In this document: positions 9,254 through 18,048 of the stretch, piece by piece
Layout of the letters: each line of letters starts with the position of its first letter
Position numbering within the stretch: the first letter of the stretch is position 1
Assembly (NCBI GenBank): GCA_021805445.1
Contig: JAJZFH010000056.1
Location: forward strand, 45,885-109,884
DNA from: Pseudomonadota bacterium
GTDB taxonomy: Bacteria; Pseudomonadota; Gammaproteobacteria; Burkholderiales; Ferrovaceae
Direction: 5' to 3'
Length of the DNA: 64,000 nucleotides
Program-made: the position numbers and the translations under genes
Notes under the pieces: generated by a model
What the model was told of the DNA's origin: nothing
Seen by the model: only the letters and a program-made list of their open reading frames with translations
The model's database searches: none

Positions 9254-10060
9254 TCAAGACCATGAGGGTCGAAAATCCTGTTCCAGCGGAGGAGCGGGCC
9301 ATTGAAAAGGCACGGGACCATCGGCCTCGGCATGAATGAACTGGTAGGCATAAGCATCTTGAGTATTCTGACTGAGTGAAGAAGGCGTACCCTGACTGAC
9401 AACGACACCCTCAGAAAGTAAAAACATGTCATCCACCACCTTCAGAGACTCGCTGACATCATAAGTGACCACGATCGATGTGATTCCGGTGCTGTCATTT
9501 AGTTCCCGAATCAGGCGGGCCACGGCATTGATGGAAATGGGGTCCAAGCCCGCAAAGGGTTCGTCGTAGACGGCCAGTGTGGGGTCCAGAGCAACGGCAC
9601 GGGCCAGACAAACCCGCCGGACCATTCCCCCCGAGAGTTCGGACGGCATGAGATCACGGGCACCGCGCAATCCCACGGCTTGTAGTTTCATGAGGACCAG
9701 ATCGCGAATCTGGCGGGCTGCAAGCCGAGTATGTTCACGCAAGGGGAATGCCACGTTTTCAAAGACGGACAGATCGCTGAATAATCCCCCCATCTGGAAC
9801 ATCATGCCCAACTCGCGGCGCATGGCATAGAGTTCCCGATCAGACATCTCGTGCACCACCCGGCCACGATAGCGTACTGCCCCCCGTTGTGGACGCAGTT
9901 GTCCGCCCACGAGGCGCAGAAGCGTGGACTTGCCTGAACCGCTGATACCCAGAACGGCAGAAATTTTCCCCTCTTGAAGAGAGAGGTTGATTCCTTTCAG
10001 GAGCGGCCGTGCACCATAACTGAAGTGCAGGTCTTCGATTTCAATCAAGGGACGGGGCAT
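9254..10060 (-). CDS. ABC transporter ATPase, MlaF-like, with Tyr in the H-loop
   Basis: A 268-residue ABC ATPase resembling MlaF, the cytoplasmic ATPase of phospholipid-trafficking MlaFEDB complexes. Visible are Walker A GISGSGKST (38-46), Q-loop MMFQMGGLF, signature LSGGM (142-146), Walker B LAVYDEP and D-loop GLDP. The switch histidine, normally in VTHD, is Tyr200 (VVTYDV; codon TAT at about 9461-9463, against CAT or CAC for His). No MlaE permease, MlaD or MlaC gene adjoins it; the efflux adaptor lies 80 bases downstream. It may serve partners encoded elsewhere, have altered ATPase activity, or be decaying. The open frame and intact other motifs argue against a plain pseudogene. Confidence 0.85.
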   Translation of the reverse strand: MPRPLIEIEDLHFSYGARPLLKGINLSLQEGKISAVLGISGSGKSTLLRLVGGQLRPQRGAVRYRGRVVHEMSDRELYAMRRELGMMFQMGGLFSDLSVFENVAFPLREHTRLAARQIRDLVLMKLQAVGLRGARDLMPSELSGGMVRRVCLARAVALDPTLAVYDEPFAGLDPISINAVARLIRELNDSTGITSIVVTYDVSESLKVVDDMFLLSEGVVVSQGTPSSLSQNTQDAYAYQFIHAEADGPVPFQWPAPPLEQDFRPSWS

Positions 10061-10117
10061 GAGCGCATCACTCCAAAAAACTCCATCATGCTACCCTCCG
10101 TCCTGTCTTATCGCAAC

Positions 10118-10130
10118 ATCCTCGGAGGAT
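10118..10130. promoter_or_regulatory. 13-bp perfect palindrome upstream of the SNF2 promoter
   Basis: ATCCTC-G-GAGGAT is a perfect inverted repeat with a single central base. It sits in the 156-base divergent gap between the MlaF-like gene and the SNF2 gene, ending 2 bases before the predicted -35 box. Its place fits a regulator-binding site. No matching regulator is recognised in the window. Confidence 0.35.
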
Positions 10131-10132
10131 AC

Positions 10133-10162
10133 TTGGCACCAGATTGAATTTCATCATAGAAT
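10133..10162 (+). promoter_or_regulatory. Predicted sigma-70 promoter for the SNF2 gene
   Basis: TTGGCA at 10133-10138 and TAGAAT at 10157-10162 are separated by 18 bases, a good sigma-70 match. The expected transcript start is near 10169, giving a leader of about 48 bases to the TTG start at 10217. Confidence 0.5.
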
Positions 10163-10216
10163 TGCAGGGATGGATTACAGGATCATGACACGCTGGCCTC
10201 CTTCAGGACTTCTCAC

Positions 10217-13200
10217 TTGACTTCTACTTCCTCTGTCGTCCCTCTTCCGGATCCCCCGATTCTGGAGGTTTCGGATCCCGCGCGCGGTTTGTTGCGGCTG
10301 GTTTCCCTGTCCTTCCTTTCTCTGACCAGAAACCAGATTCATACCCTCTGGGAAGTATTTTGCCAGCGCAGCGACTTTCCAGCCTCTGATGCAACCCCTT
10401 TAATCGAACATCTTCTCGAAAAAAACGAACTGATCCTGTCTCAGGGTCGCTTATCCTGTTGTCCTGCCCTGAGCGAAGTCATTCTCCGTGCGCCAGAAGA
10501 TGAGGCCCGGATTCAAATAGCGCTGGATACGGTGCGTCAGGTCTTCAAGATTGCCGATTATCGCTTTGGTTATTTTGTGCGTCAATTCAACGAAGGCGTG
10601 CGAGATTTGCGCCTTGCGTTGTACGCCCGCCGTTTTGAGGATTTTTCCAAGTTGGCGCAGACGCTGCAAAGTTATTTTGCTTCCGAATGGCGTTTGCGCA
10701 ACCCTTATCTGACCCTGTTTGACGACCCTTTTTCGGCCCGGCAATTCGACTCCCTGCCGCACGAAATTGCCCTCACCATCGCCGCCACCATTCTGGCACT
10801 GCGAACCAGTCGTCTGGAACCCTGCAAGGGGCCCCTTTCCTGGTTACGGGAACAAGCGCGTCTCGCTCCTGAAGAGCAACGGCAATGGTTTGCCAGTGTT
10901 CTGTGCGAACCCATGATTCTGCGCGGACACCTGGAAGAATCGCTGGCCTTGGTGCGGGGACGTCCCTTTCCCCTGGCGCGTTGTGTGGAAGCGTTGGTTC
11001 TGGTCTTGCAGGGACAAACGGAACGAGCCCTTCCAGGGTTCGAGGACGTACTGAAGGATTGCCGAAAACCCCAGGATCTGCGCAAAAGCGGCATGAGTGG
11101 GCTGGGAGGAATCGCCTACGTCGTCTCTCTGATTGCCAGTAATGATCCAAAAGCATTGGAACGGGCCTCCCAGCACATTGCCCTGGTAATCCGCAATGGA
11201 GCAGGAATGAGTTCCATCTATGCTTGTCTGGGACAGGTGGCCCATGCGGCCCAGTCCGTCCAGTCAAGCACTGCAGAGGGCAGAACGGAAATAGGTGACA
11301 AGGAGTCACTGGCACAATTGTTTCGAGCCCTGGCCTGTTGGTGGGTGGATGGCGATGGTGAACGTATCGACCCCGTGCGCTTGATCGAATTGGCGCGACG
11401 TGCGGAATCCCACGGATATCGCTGGATTGCGGCAGAGGCCTGGGAACTATTGGAGCGCATGCAAGCCGGAAGTCCTGTGCACCATGCCACCCATCTGCAT
11501 CAGGAAATGGGATCCCTCACCCTGGTTCCTGCCATTCGCCGTCAACCCCTGTGGGAACGGGCACTGGGTGCGCTGGAGAGACTGGGAGAGGAGTTGGGTG
11601 AAACGCTGACGCCAGTCCGGCAACAGCGTTTTTACTGGGCCCTCAGTCGCCATTCCGACGGGGATACCTTTCTCCTCGAGGCACGTGAACAGAAGCGTCA
11701 GGTTCATGGGGCATGGGGTGCCAGCAAGGCGATTACCTTTCAGCGTCTGATCAATGTGACGCAAGAACTGGAAGGCGTCACGGACCAGGACAAAACCGTG
11801 ATTGCCTATCTGAGAAATACCCTGGTAAACCAGAAGCCCCACGACAAACGTTTCGTTGCCCCTCAGGCCTTGCGTCTGCTGATAGGGCATCCGCTGGTGT
11901 TTTGGGGGCATGACGCCCGGCGCCCCATTGAACTCGTGGCAGGACGTTTCGTTTTGACCAGTGGACGTGACCGCCATCATTGGTACCTGCAACTGGAACC
12001 GCAGATCCCGGAGGGAGAAGATTTGTGGATCGAGCAGGAGTCTTCCCACCGTTTACGCCTTTATGGACTGACCGAGGAGGAAATCCGTCTGCGCGACATT
12101 CTGGGAGAGTTGGGGCAGCAGATTCCCCTCCCTCAGGAGGAGCGAGTCGTCTCTTTGCTCAAGACCCTGAGTGGCCGTTTTCTGGTGCAAGGCGATCCTC
12201 CTGCGCCCGCCAATCTACTTCTGGTGGATGCTTCAGTCTCCTTCTACGCTTTGCTCTCTCCTCATCCCCAAGGGATTCATCTGGCCCTGGTGGTCTACCC
12301 TCTGGGAGAATCTCGGGAATCCTTCATTCCTGGAGCGGGGCATGCTGTTTGTCTCGACGGAGAAAGCGACACCACGCCGAAAGGCGTGAAGCGCGTGCTG
12401 GACGGAGAGCGTTGTCGTGCACAAGAGATCTTTGACGCCTGTCTTCCCTGGCTGGTTCCTGCCGATCTTCCCTTTACCGGAATCAGTCGCCACCCTGCAG
12501 CAGCTTGTGAAATCCTGACTCTGCTCAAGACCATGGGTGAATCTACCGTGCATCTGCGCTGGCCGGCGGGAGAAAGTTTACGGATCCGTGGAGAAGTGCA
12601 CCTCCCTCAAATGGCGCTTCAGATCCATTCCCAGGGAGACTGGCTCAAGATTTCCGGGGGAGTGCGTGTCGATGCCCATACCGTACTGGAACTCAAAACC
12701 CTCATGGAAGCGGCAAAACATTCGGACTGTCGTTTCGTGGCTTTGTCGGATGGTCAATTCATTGCCCTGAGTGAAGGCTTGCTGGATCGAATCCGGGGAC
12801 TGGCCAGTCTGGCCCAGGAAGAAGAAGCCGGAGAACTTCAGATTCATGCCCTTGCTGCACCGCATCTGTCTGAACTGATCGAGCAGGAAAGTTCCGCAAT
12901 CACCGATCAGCGTTGGATCGAATTATTGATGCGGCATGAATCCCTGAGCCAATGGGAACCCCAGATTCCTTCCGTGCTTCAGGCAGAATTGCGCGATTAT
13001 CAACGGACAGGGTTTGCCTGGATGGTGCGTCATGCCGAAGCCGGAGCAGGGGCCTGTCTGGCGGATGACATGGGCCTGGGCAAAACACTTCAAACGCTGG
13101 CCTTGCTCCTTTACCGAGCCCCCCTGGGGGCGGCTCTGGTGGTTGCGCCCACGTCGGTCTGCGGGAACTGGGTACAGGAGGCCCAACGTTTTTCTCCCAC

Positions 13201-14368
13201 CCTGGACCTGCACTGGCTCTGCGTGGGCGGGAAAAACCAACTGGCGGATTTGGGCCCGAATTCCCTGGTCATTCTGAGTTACACCCTGTTTCAGCAAGAA
13301 ACAGAGATGATCGGCAACCATCATTGGGCCACTTGCGTGCTGGATGAAGCCCAGGCCATCAAGAATCCGGGCACCAAGCGCTCGCAGGCGGCCATGAAGA
13401 TTCGTGCAGATTTTCGTTTGTTGACCACGGGAACCCCCATTGAAAATCACCTCGGAGAATTATGGAATCTTTTCCGTTTCATCAATCCCGGCCTGTTGGG
13501 GTCTCTGGACACGTTTACGGAAAAGTTTTCCCACCCCATCGAGCGTCATGGGGATGTCGAAGCCCGGGAGCAATTGCGCCGCCTGATTCAACCGTTCATC
13601 CTGAGGCGTACCAAGTCTCAGGTGTTGACTGAATTGCCGCAACGTACGGAAGTCACGCTGCAACTGGAGGCCACCTCGGAGGAACAGGCCATGTATGAGG
13701 CGGTTCGTCTCGAAGCGCTGGAGAACACCACCTTGCCTGGCGACGAACAACCAAATAGAATCAAGGTATTGGCTGGCATCATGAAGTTGCGGCGGGCCTG
13801 TTGCCATGGTGCGCTGATTCTCCCTGATCGACCCTGGATCTCCACCAAGATTACCGCACTCATGGAAATCCTGGAAGAATTGAAGGAGAGCGGGCATCGG
13901 GCCCTGGTCTTCAGTCAGTTCGTGGATTATCTGTCCCTGATTCGGCAATCGCTGGAAGAACATCACATCACCTATCAGTATCTGGATGGATCCACCCCAT
14001 CCGCCGAACGGGCCAAACGTGTCAGATCCTTTCAGGAAGGCACGGACGATATCTTCCTCATCAGTCTCAAGGCCGGTGGGGTAGGGCTCAACCTTACCGC
14101 AGCGGATTATGTCATTCATATGGATCCCTGGTGGAATCCTGCGGTAGAGGATCAAGCCTCGGACCGTGCCCATCGCATGGGGCAGACTCGACCCGTGACG
14201 GTTTATCGGTTGATCATCAAGGATTCCATCGAGGAAAAGATCGTCGCCCTGCATGAACGCAAGCGCAACCTGGCAGACAGCTTGCTGGAGGGCGCTGGAG
14301 AAACCAGCACCCTCAGCACCGAGGAATTGATCGGTCTCCTGCAGAATCAGCCGTGCAGGGGTTTATAG
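10217..14368 (+). CDS. SNF2-family DNA helicase/translocase with large N-terminal region
   Basis: A 1383-residue protein whose C-terminal third (about 925-1380) is a SWI2/SNF2 ATPase. Motif I is ADDMGLGKT near residue 950, motif II LDEAQAIKNP near 1042, motif III TTGTPIENHLGELW, motif V LKAGGVGLNLTAADYV and motif VI SDRAHRMGQTRPV near 1314. The first 900 residues show no motif I recognise; they probably form scaffold or substrate-binding domains as in other bacterial SNF2 proteins. These ATPases translocate on duplex DNA and remodel protein-DNA complexes. The start is TTG, chosen because AGGA stands 8 bases upstream and the frame has no ATG between a TAG and this point. Its 3' end overlaps convergent ettA by 22 bases. 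Confidence 0.9.
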   Translation: MTSTSSVVPLPDPPILEVSDPARGLLRLVSLSFLSLTRNQIHTLWEVFCQRSDFPASDATPLIEHLLEKNELILSQGRLSCCPALSEVILRAPEDEARIQIALDTVRQVFKIADYRFGYFVRQFNEGVRDLRLALYARRFEDFSKLAQTLQSYFASEWRLRNPYLTLFDDPFSARQFDSLPHEIALTIAATILALRTSRLEPCKGPLSWLREQARLAPEEQRQWFASVLCEPMILRGHLEESLALVRGRPFPLARCVEALVLVLQGQTERALPGFEDVLKDCRKPQDLRKSGMSGLGGIAYVVSLIASNDPKALERASQHIALVIRNGAGMSSIYACLGQVAHAAQSVQSSTAEGRTEIGDKESLAQLFRALACWWVDGDGERIDPVRLIELARRAESHGYRWIAAEAWELLERMQAGSPVHHATHLHQEMGSLTLVPAIRRQPLWERALGALERLGEELGETLTPVRQQRFYWALSRHSDGDTFLLEAREQKRQVHGAWGASKAITFQRLINVTQELEGVTDQDKTVIAYLRNTLVNQKPHDKRFVAPQALRLLIGHPLVFWGHDARRPIELVAGRFVLTSGRDRHHWYLQLEPQIPEGEDLWIEQESSHRLRLYGLTEEEIRLRDILGELGQQIPLPQEERVVSLLKTLSGRFLVQGDPPAPANLLLVDASVSFYALLSPHPQGIHLALVVYPLGESRESFIPGAGHAVCLDGESDTTPKGVKRVLDGERCRAQEIFDACLPWLVPADLPFTGISRHPAAACEILTLLKTMGESTVHLRWPAGESLRIRGEVHLPQMALQIHSQGDWLKISGGVRVDAHTVLELKTLMEAAKHSDCRFVALSDGQFIALSEGLLDRIRGLASLAQEEEAGELQIHALAAPHLSELIEQESSAITDQRWIELLMRHESLSQWEPQIPSVLQAELRDYQRTGFAWMVRHAEAGAGACLADDMGLGKTLQTLALLLYRAPLGAALVVAPTSVCGNWVQEAQRFSPTLDLHWLCVGGKNQLADLGPNSLVILSYTLFQQETEMIGNHHWATCVLDEAQAIKNPGTKRSQAAMKIRADFRLLTTGTPIENHLGELWNLFRFINPGLLGSLDTFTEKFSHPIERHGDVEAREQLRRLIQPFILRRTKSQVLTELPQRTEVTLQLEATSEEQAMYEAVRLEALENTTLPGDEQPNRIKVLAGIMKLRRACCHGALILPDRPWISTKITALMEILEELKESGHRALVFSQFVDYLSLIRQSLEEHHITYQYLDGSTPSAERAKRVRSFQEGTDDIFLISLKAGGVGLNLTAADYVIHMDPWWNPAVEDQASDRAHRMGQTRPVTVYRLIIKDSIEEKIVALHERKRNLADSLLEGAGETSTLSTEELIGLLQNQPCRGL

Positions 14369-16014
14369 CGTAAGCGACGGGGTCGCGCGCCTTCTTCTCC
14401 CAGACGTTTTTTCTTGTCTGCTTCGTATTCCTGGTAGTTGCCCGTAAAGAAGGTCACTTGCGAATCTCCCTCGAAGGCCAGGATATGGGTGGCAATCCGG
14501 TCCAGAAACCAACGGTCGTGGGAGATGACCAACACGGCCCCGGCAAATTCCAGCAAGGCATCTTCGAGCGCGCGCAGGGTCTCTACATCGAGATCGTTGG
14601 AAGGTTCATCCAGAAGTAGAACATTCCCCCCACGAATCAGGGTCTTGGCCAGATGCAGGCGACCGCGTTCCCCTCCTGACAGATTCCCCACGATCTTTTG
14701 CTGGTCCGCCCCCTTGAAATTGAAGCGCCCGATATAAGCACGGGACGGAGTTTCGTACTTGCCCACGGTGAGCATATCCGAGCCGCCGGAAATGAATTCC
14801 CAAACGGTTTTATCGCTGTCCAGCGTTTCGCGTGACTGATCCACATAGGAAAGATTTACGGTAGAACCTATTTTGATCGTACCGGAATCCGGAGTTTCCT
14901 GACCGACGATCATGCGAAAAAGTGTGGATTTACCGGCTCCGTTGGGACCAATGATGCCGACGATGGCACCGGGCGGAATGGCCAGACTGACATTATCCAG
15001 AAGCAGACGGTCTCCAAAGGATTTGGTGACCCCGTCGAGTTCTATGACGGAATCTCCCAAACGTTCGCCCACAGGAATAAAGATTTCCTGGGTTTCATTG
15101 CGCTTCTGGTACTCCTGAGAGTTGAGTTCCTCGAAGCGTGCCAAGCGGGCCTTGGATTTCGCCTGACGACCCTTGGGGTTCTGGCGAACCCATTCCAGTT
15201 CCTTGTGAATCGCTTTCTGGCGCGCAGATTCCTGAGATTCTTCCTGTTTCAGACGATCCTCTTTCTGACCAAGCCATGAACTGTAGTTACCCTTCCAGGG
15301 AATCCCGTGCCCCCGGTCCAGTTCCAAAATCCATTCGGCAGCATTGTCCAGAAAATACCGATCATGGGTCACTGCCACCACAGTACCTGGAAAACGCTGC
15401 AAAAACTGTTCCAACCAATCGACACTTTCTGCATCCAGGTGGTTCGTGGGTTCATCCAGCAGCAGCATGTCAGGTTTGGAGATCAGTAACTGACACAGGG
15501 CCACACGGCGTTTTTCACCGCCGGACAGATTGCCGATCAGCGCGTCCCAGGGAGGAAGACGCAGGGCATCGGCCGCAATGTCCATTTGTAACTCGGCACT
15601 ATGCCCATCAGCCGCACTGAGAATGGCTTCAAGGCGAGCCTGTTCGGTCGCCAGATGATCAAAATCCGCGTCGGGCTCGGCATAGGCCGCATAGACAGCC
15701 TCCAGAGCCGCACGCGCTTCGATGATCGAACCCAGGCCCTGTTCCACCGCCTGACGGACGGTCAGTTCGGGATCCAGTTGGGGTTCCTGGGGGAGATAAC
15801 CAATTTTCAGCCCGGGCTGAGGGGTGGCTTCACCTTCAATATCTCGGTCAATGCCGGCCATGATTCTGAGAATCGTGGATTTTCCCGAGCCATTCAGTCC
15901 AAGCACCCCGATTTTTGCCCCCGGGAAAAAACTCAGAGAGATATCCTTGAGGATCTGCCGCTTGGGTGGGACAATCTTCCCCACTCGGTTCATGCTGTAG
16001 ACATACTGAGCCAT
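14347..16014 (-). CDS. ettA: Energy-dependent translational throttle protein EttA (ABC-F)
   Basis: A 555-residue soluble ABC-F protein with two ABC domains and no membrane part. Each half has Walker A (GLNGSGKST and GPNGAGKST), a signature (LSGGEKRRVALCQLL and LSGGERGRLHLAKTL) and Walker B followed by DEP. The inter-domain linker is charged. The start AQYVYSMNRVGKIVPPKRQILKDISLSF is typical of EttA, which binds the ribosomal E site and gates early elongation according to ATP/ADP. Length equals the family norm (about 555). It converges on the SNF2 gene with a 22-base overlap and is divergent from the SlyB-like gene. Confidence 0.95.
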   Translation of the reverse strand: MAQYVYSMNRVGKIVPPKRQILKDISLSFFPGAKIGVLGLNGSGKSTILRIMAGIDRDIEGEATPQPGLKIGYLPQEPQLDPELTVRQAVEQGLGSIIEARAALEAVYAAYAEPDADFDHLATEQARLEAILSAADGHSAELQMDIAADALRLPPWDALIGNLSGGEKRRVALCQLLISKPDMLLLDEPTNHLDAESVDWLEQFLQRFPGTVVAVTHDRYFLDNAAEWILELDRGHGIPWKGNYSSWLGQKEDRLKQEESQESARQKAIHKELEWVRQNPKGRQAKSKARLARFEELNSQEYQKRNETQEIFIPVGERLGDSVIELDGVTKSFGDRLLLDNVSLAIPPGAIVGIIGPNGAGKSTLFRMIVGQETPDSGTIKIGSTVNLSYVDQSRETLDSDKTVWEFISGGSDMLTVGKYETPSRAYIGRFNFKGADQQKIVGNLSGGERGRLHLAKTLIRGGNVLLLDEPSNDLDVETLRALEDALLEFAGAVLVISHDRWFLDRIATHILAFEGDSQVTFFTGNYQEYEADKKKRLGEEGARPRRLRYKPLHG

Positions 16015-16072
16015 AGGATTGAGGTATACCTTTCCGAAAAGAGTGACAGATTACCATAGACGGGATGTACGG

Positions 16073-16089
16073 AACCATTTCTCATGGTT
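16073..16089. promoter_or_regulatory. Inverted repeat overlapping the -35 region of the SlyB-like gene
   Basis: AACCAT, five bases, then ATGGTT form a perfect 6-bp inverted repeat in the ettA/slyB-like divergent gap. Its right arm overlaps the place where the -35 box should lie for the TATAAT at 16109, so it could be an operator. No regulator is known for it here. Confidence 0.3.
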
Positions 16090-16108
16090 AAACTCTATGC
16101 TGGCGAGT

Positions 16109-16114
16109 TATAAT
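16109..16114 (+). promoter_or_regulatory. Consensus -10 box for the SlyB-like lipoprotein gene
   Basis: A perfect TATAAT 47 bases before the ATG at 16161. The matching -35 (GGTTAA or TGGTTA around 16085-16091) is poor, which suggests help from an activator or control through the inverted repeat overlapping it. Confidence 0.45.
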
Positions 16115-16160
16115 GACGGATGTCCGATTTCAGACAAATTCGTAAGAGAGATCACCCAAC

Positions 16161-16790
16161 ATGACGCACAAAAATTATTTGACGCTCACCCTTTGTTCGT
16201 TGGCCTTGGCACTGTTATCCGGTTGCTCCACTCCCGGTTTGGGGGGCAGCGACTACACCACCACGGAAGTACGCGGGGAACAATCGGTTCGTCTGGGGAC
16301 GGTGGAAAGCCTGCGCAAGGTTCGCATCCAGAGCAATGAACCCGGCATTTTGGGTGCCTTGGGCGGCGGGGTGGCGGGAGCCGCGCTGGGAAGCACCATC
16401 GGAGGGGGCAATGGCAATGCGGCAGCCACCGTTTTGGGCGCGCTGGCTGCTGGAGCGGCTGGAGATGCCGCCCAAAATGCCTTGTCCACTCAGAATGGAG
16501 TGGAAATTACGATTCGACTGGACAGCGGTTACGTGATTGCCGTCACCCAAGGGGCCGATGAAGTGTTTCACGTGGGTGATCGCGTTCAAGTGCTGGGAGG
16601 AGGGGGTGCCACTCGGGTGACCAAACTGGATCCCAATTCCAGTCTCGGGCCCACCGGAAGAAGTTCATCGACTCCCAGTGGCATGGCACCGGGCAATGGA
16701 CAACAGATCCATTATTATTGCCCGGACAGCAACGCCTACTATCCCGCAGTCCCCAATTGCAAATCCCCCTGGATGAAAGTGGTGCGCTGA
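16161..16790 (+). CDS. SlyB-like glycine-zipper outer-membrane lipoprotein
   Basis: A 209-residue predicted lipoprotein. The signal peptide ends in the lipobox LSGC (Cys22). Residues about 65-105 form a glycine-zipper hairpin (ILGALGGGVAGAALGSTIGG, then AGAAGDAAQNAL), the hallmark of the SlyB/Pcp 17-kDa family. A small beta domain follows (VEITIRLDSGYVIAVTQG, VGDRVQVL). The C-terminal 50 residues (HYYCPDSNAYYPAVPNCKSPWMKV) add a two-Cys, aromatic-rich tail of a kind seen on some proteobacterial lipoproteins. Its role is probably envelope stability; the exact function is unknown. It stands alone between ettA and rfbB. Confidence 0.82.
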   Translation: MTHKNYLTLTLCSLALALLSGCSTPGLGGSDYTTTEVRGEQSVRLGTVESLRKVRIQSNEPGILGALGGGVAGAALGSTIGGGNGNAAATVLGALAAGAAGDAAQNALSTQNGVEITIRLDSGYVIAVTQGADEVFHVGDRVQVLGGGGATRVTKLDPNSSLGPTGRSSSTPSGMAPGNGQQIHYYCPDSNAYYPAVPNCKSPWMKVVR

Positions 16791-16977
16791 TCATCGGTGA
16801 TTTTTTGGGAGGTGGATATTCTCCCACAGGCCTCATCTCCGGATGGGGCTTTACCCTCCGCCTGTATTTAACATAATATACATTATACGCAATCTATATC
16901 CTGCGGGTTACGCAACACCATGCGTCATTGGTACAATGATCCTTGTGTGCGAGAATCCCACAAAATAAGGAGCCGGT

Positions 16978-18048
16978 ATGATTTTTGTAACTGGAGGTGC
17001 AGGTTTTATTGGTGCTAATTTCGTTTTGGACTGGTTGAATCTCCGGGATGAACCCGTACTGACTCTCGACAAACTAACCTACGCCGGAAATCGGGATAAC
17101 CTGACAAGCCTCAGTCAGGATCCACGCCATACGCTGGTAGTGGGCGATATTGGAGATGCGGCTCTGGTCCGCGCCCTGTTGAAATTGCACCGGCCCCGCG
17201 CGATCATCAATTTTGCCGCCGAAAGTCATGTAGACCGCTCCATTTATGGTCCGGCAGATTTCATTCAAACCAATATCGTCGGTACCTTTCATCTGCTGGA
17301 ATCGGTACGTGCGTACTGGAATGAATTGGGGGGTGAGGAACGCAAAAAATTCCATTTCCTGCACGTATCCACCGATGAAGTCTATGGTTCCCTGGCTCCA
17401 CAGGACCCTGCCTTTTCCGAATCCACCCCCTATGCGCCGAATAGCCCCTACTCCGCTTCCAAAGCCGCTTCCGACCACCTGGTGCGCGCATGGCACCATA
17501 CCTATGGATTGCCGGTCCTGACCACCAACTGTTCCAATAACTATGGGCCCTACCAGTTTCCGGAAAAATTGATACCCCTCATGTTGTATCAAGCCCTGGC
17601 TGAAAAACCTCTGCCGGTCTATGGGGATGGCCAGAACGTAAGGGACTGGCTCCATGTCAGTGATCACGCCAGCGGAATTCGCCGAGTGCTCGAGGCCGGA
17701 CGGGTGGGAGAAACCTACAATATCGGCGGAAATAGCGAATTAGCCAATCTTGCGGTGGTCCAGGCCCTCTGTGATGCGCTGGACCGGCATCGCCCCACGT
17801 CCCAGGGTTCCCGACGTCGTCTCATTCAATTCGTTGCTGACCGTCCGGGACATGATCGGCGCTACGCCATCGATGCCAGCAAAATTCGCAGGGAGTTGGA
17901 TTGGCAGCCCGCCCATACCTTCGATTCCGGTTTGGAACAGACCGTGCGCTGGTATCTGAGTCATCAGGAGTGGAATGAACGTGTACTGTCTGGCGCTTAT
18001 CGTTCCTGGCTGGAACAAAATTATGCGGAACGGAGGCAGGAAGCATGA
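16978..18048 (+). CDS. rfbB: dTDP-glucose 4,6-dehydratase
   Basis: A 356-residue short-chain dehydrogenase of the RmlB family, converting dTDP-glucose to dTDP-4-keto-6-deoxyglucose with bound NAD+. It has the nucleotide motif [15 protein letters not shown] at residues 4-18, the catalytic stretch [11 protein letters not shown] with Thr/Asp/Glu, and [12 protein letters not shown] containing the YxxxK pair. An AAGGAG site 6 bases before the ATG sets the start. A TACAAT -10-like box lies about 40 bases upstream, with a weak -35. It overlaps rfbA by 4 bases (ATGA). The 187-base gap upstream is AT-rich around 16870-16890 and has only weak hairpins. Confidence 0.95.
   Translation: MIFVTGGAGFIGANFVLDWLNLRDEPVLTLDKLTYAGNRDNLTSLSQDPRHTLVVGDIGDAALVRALLKLHRPRAIINFAAESHVDRSIYGPADFIQTNIVGTFHLLESVRAYWNELGGEERKKFHFLHVSTDEVYGSLAPQDPAFSESTPYAPNSPYSASKAASDHLVRAWHHTYGLPVLTTNCSNNYGPYQFPEKLIPLMLYQALAEKPLPVYGDGQNVRDWLHVSDHASGIRRVLEAGRVGETYNIGGNSELANLAVVQALCDALDRHRPTSQGSRRRLIQFVADRPGHDRRYAIDASKIRRELDWQPAHTFDSGLEQTVRWYLSHQEWNERVLSGAYRSWLEQNYAERRQEA

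Noticed and set aside
10170..10220. 16-codon frame overlapping the SNF2 start
   Set aside because: It has no proper ribosome site and could be chance; kept only as part of a finding, not as a gene.
10217..14368. SNF2 gene as part of an antiphage system
   Set aside because: No neighbouring nuclease, methylase, PLD or other defence gene; ettA and an ABC ATPase flank it.
16794..16860. Possible terminators after the SlyB-like gene
   Set aside because: ATCA-TCGG-TGAT followed by six T, and nearby GC hairpins, have stems of only 4-5 pairs; not strong enough to list.
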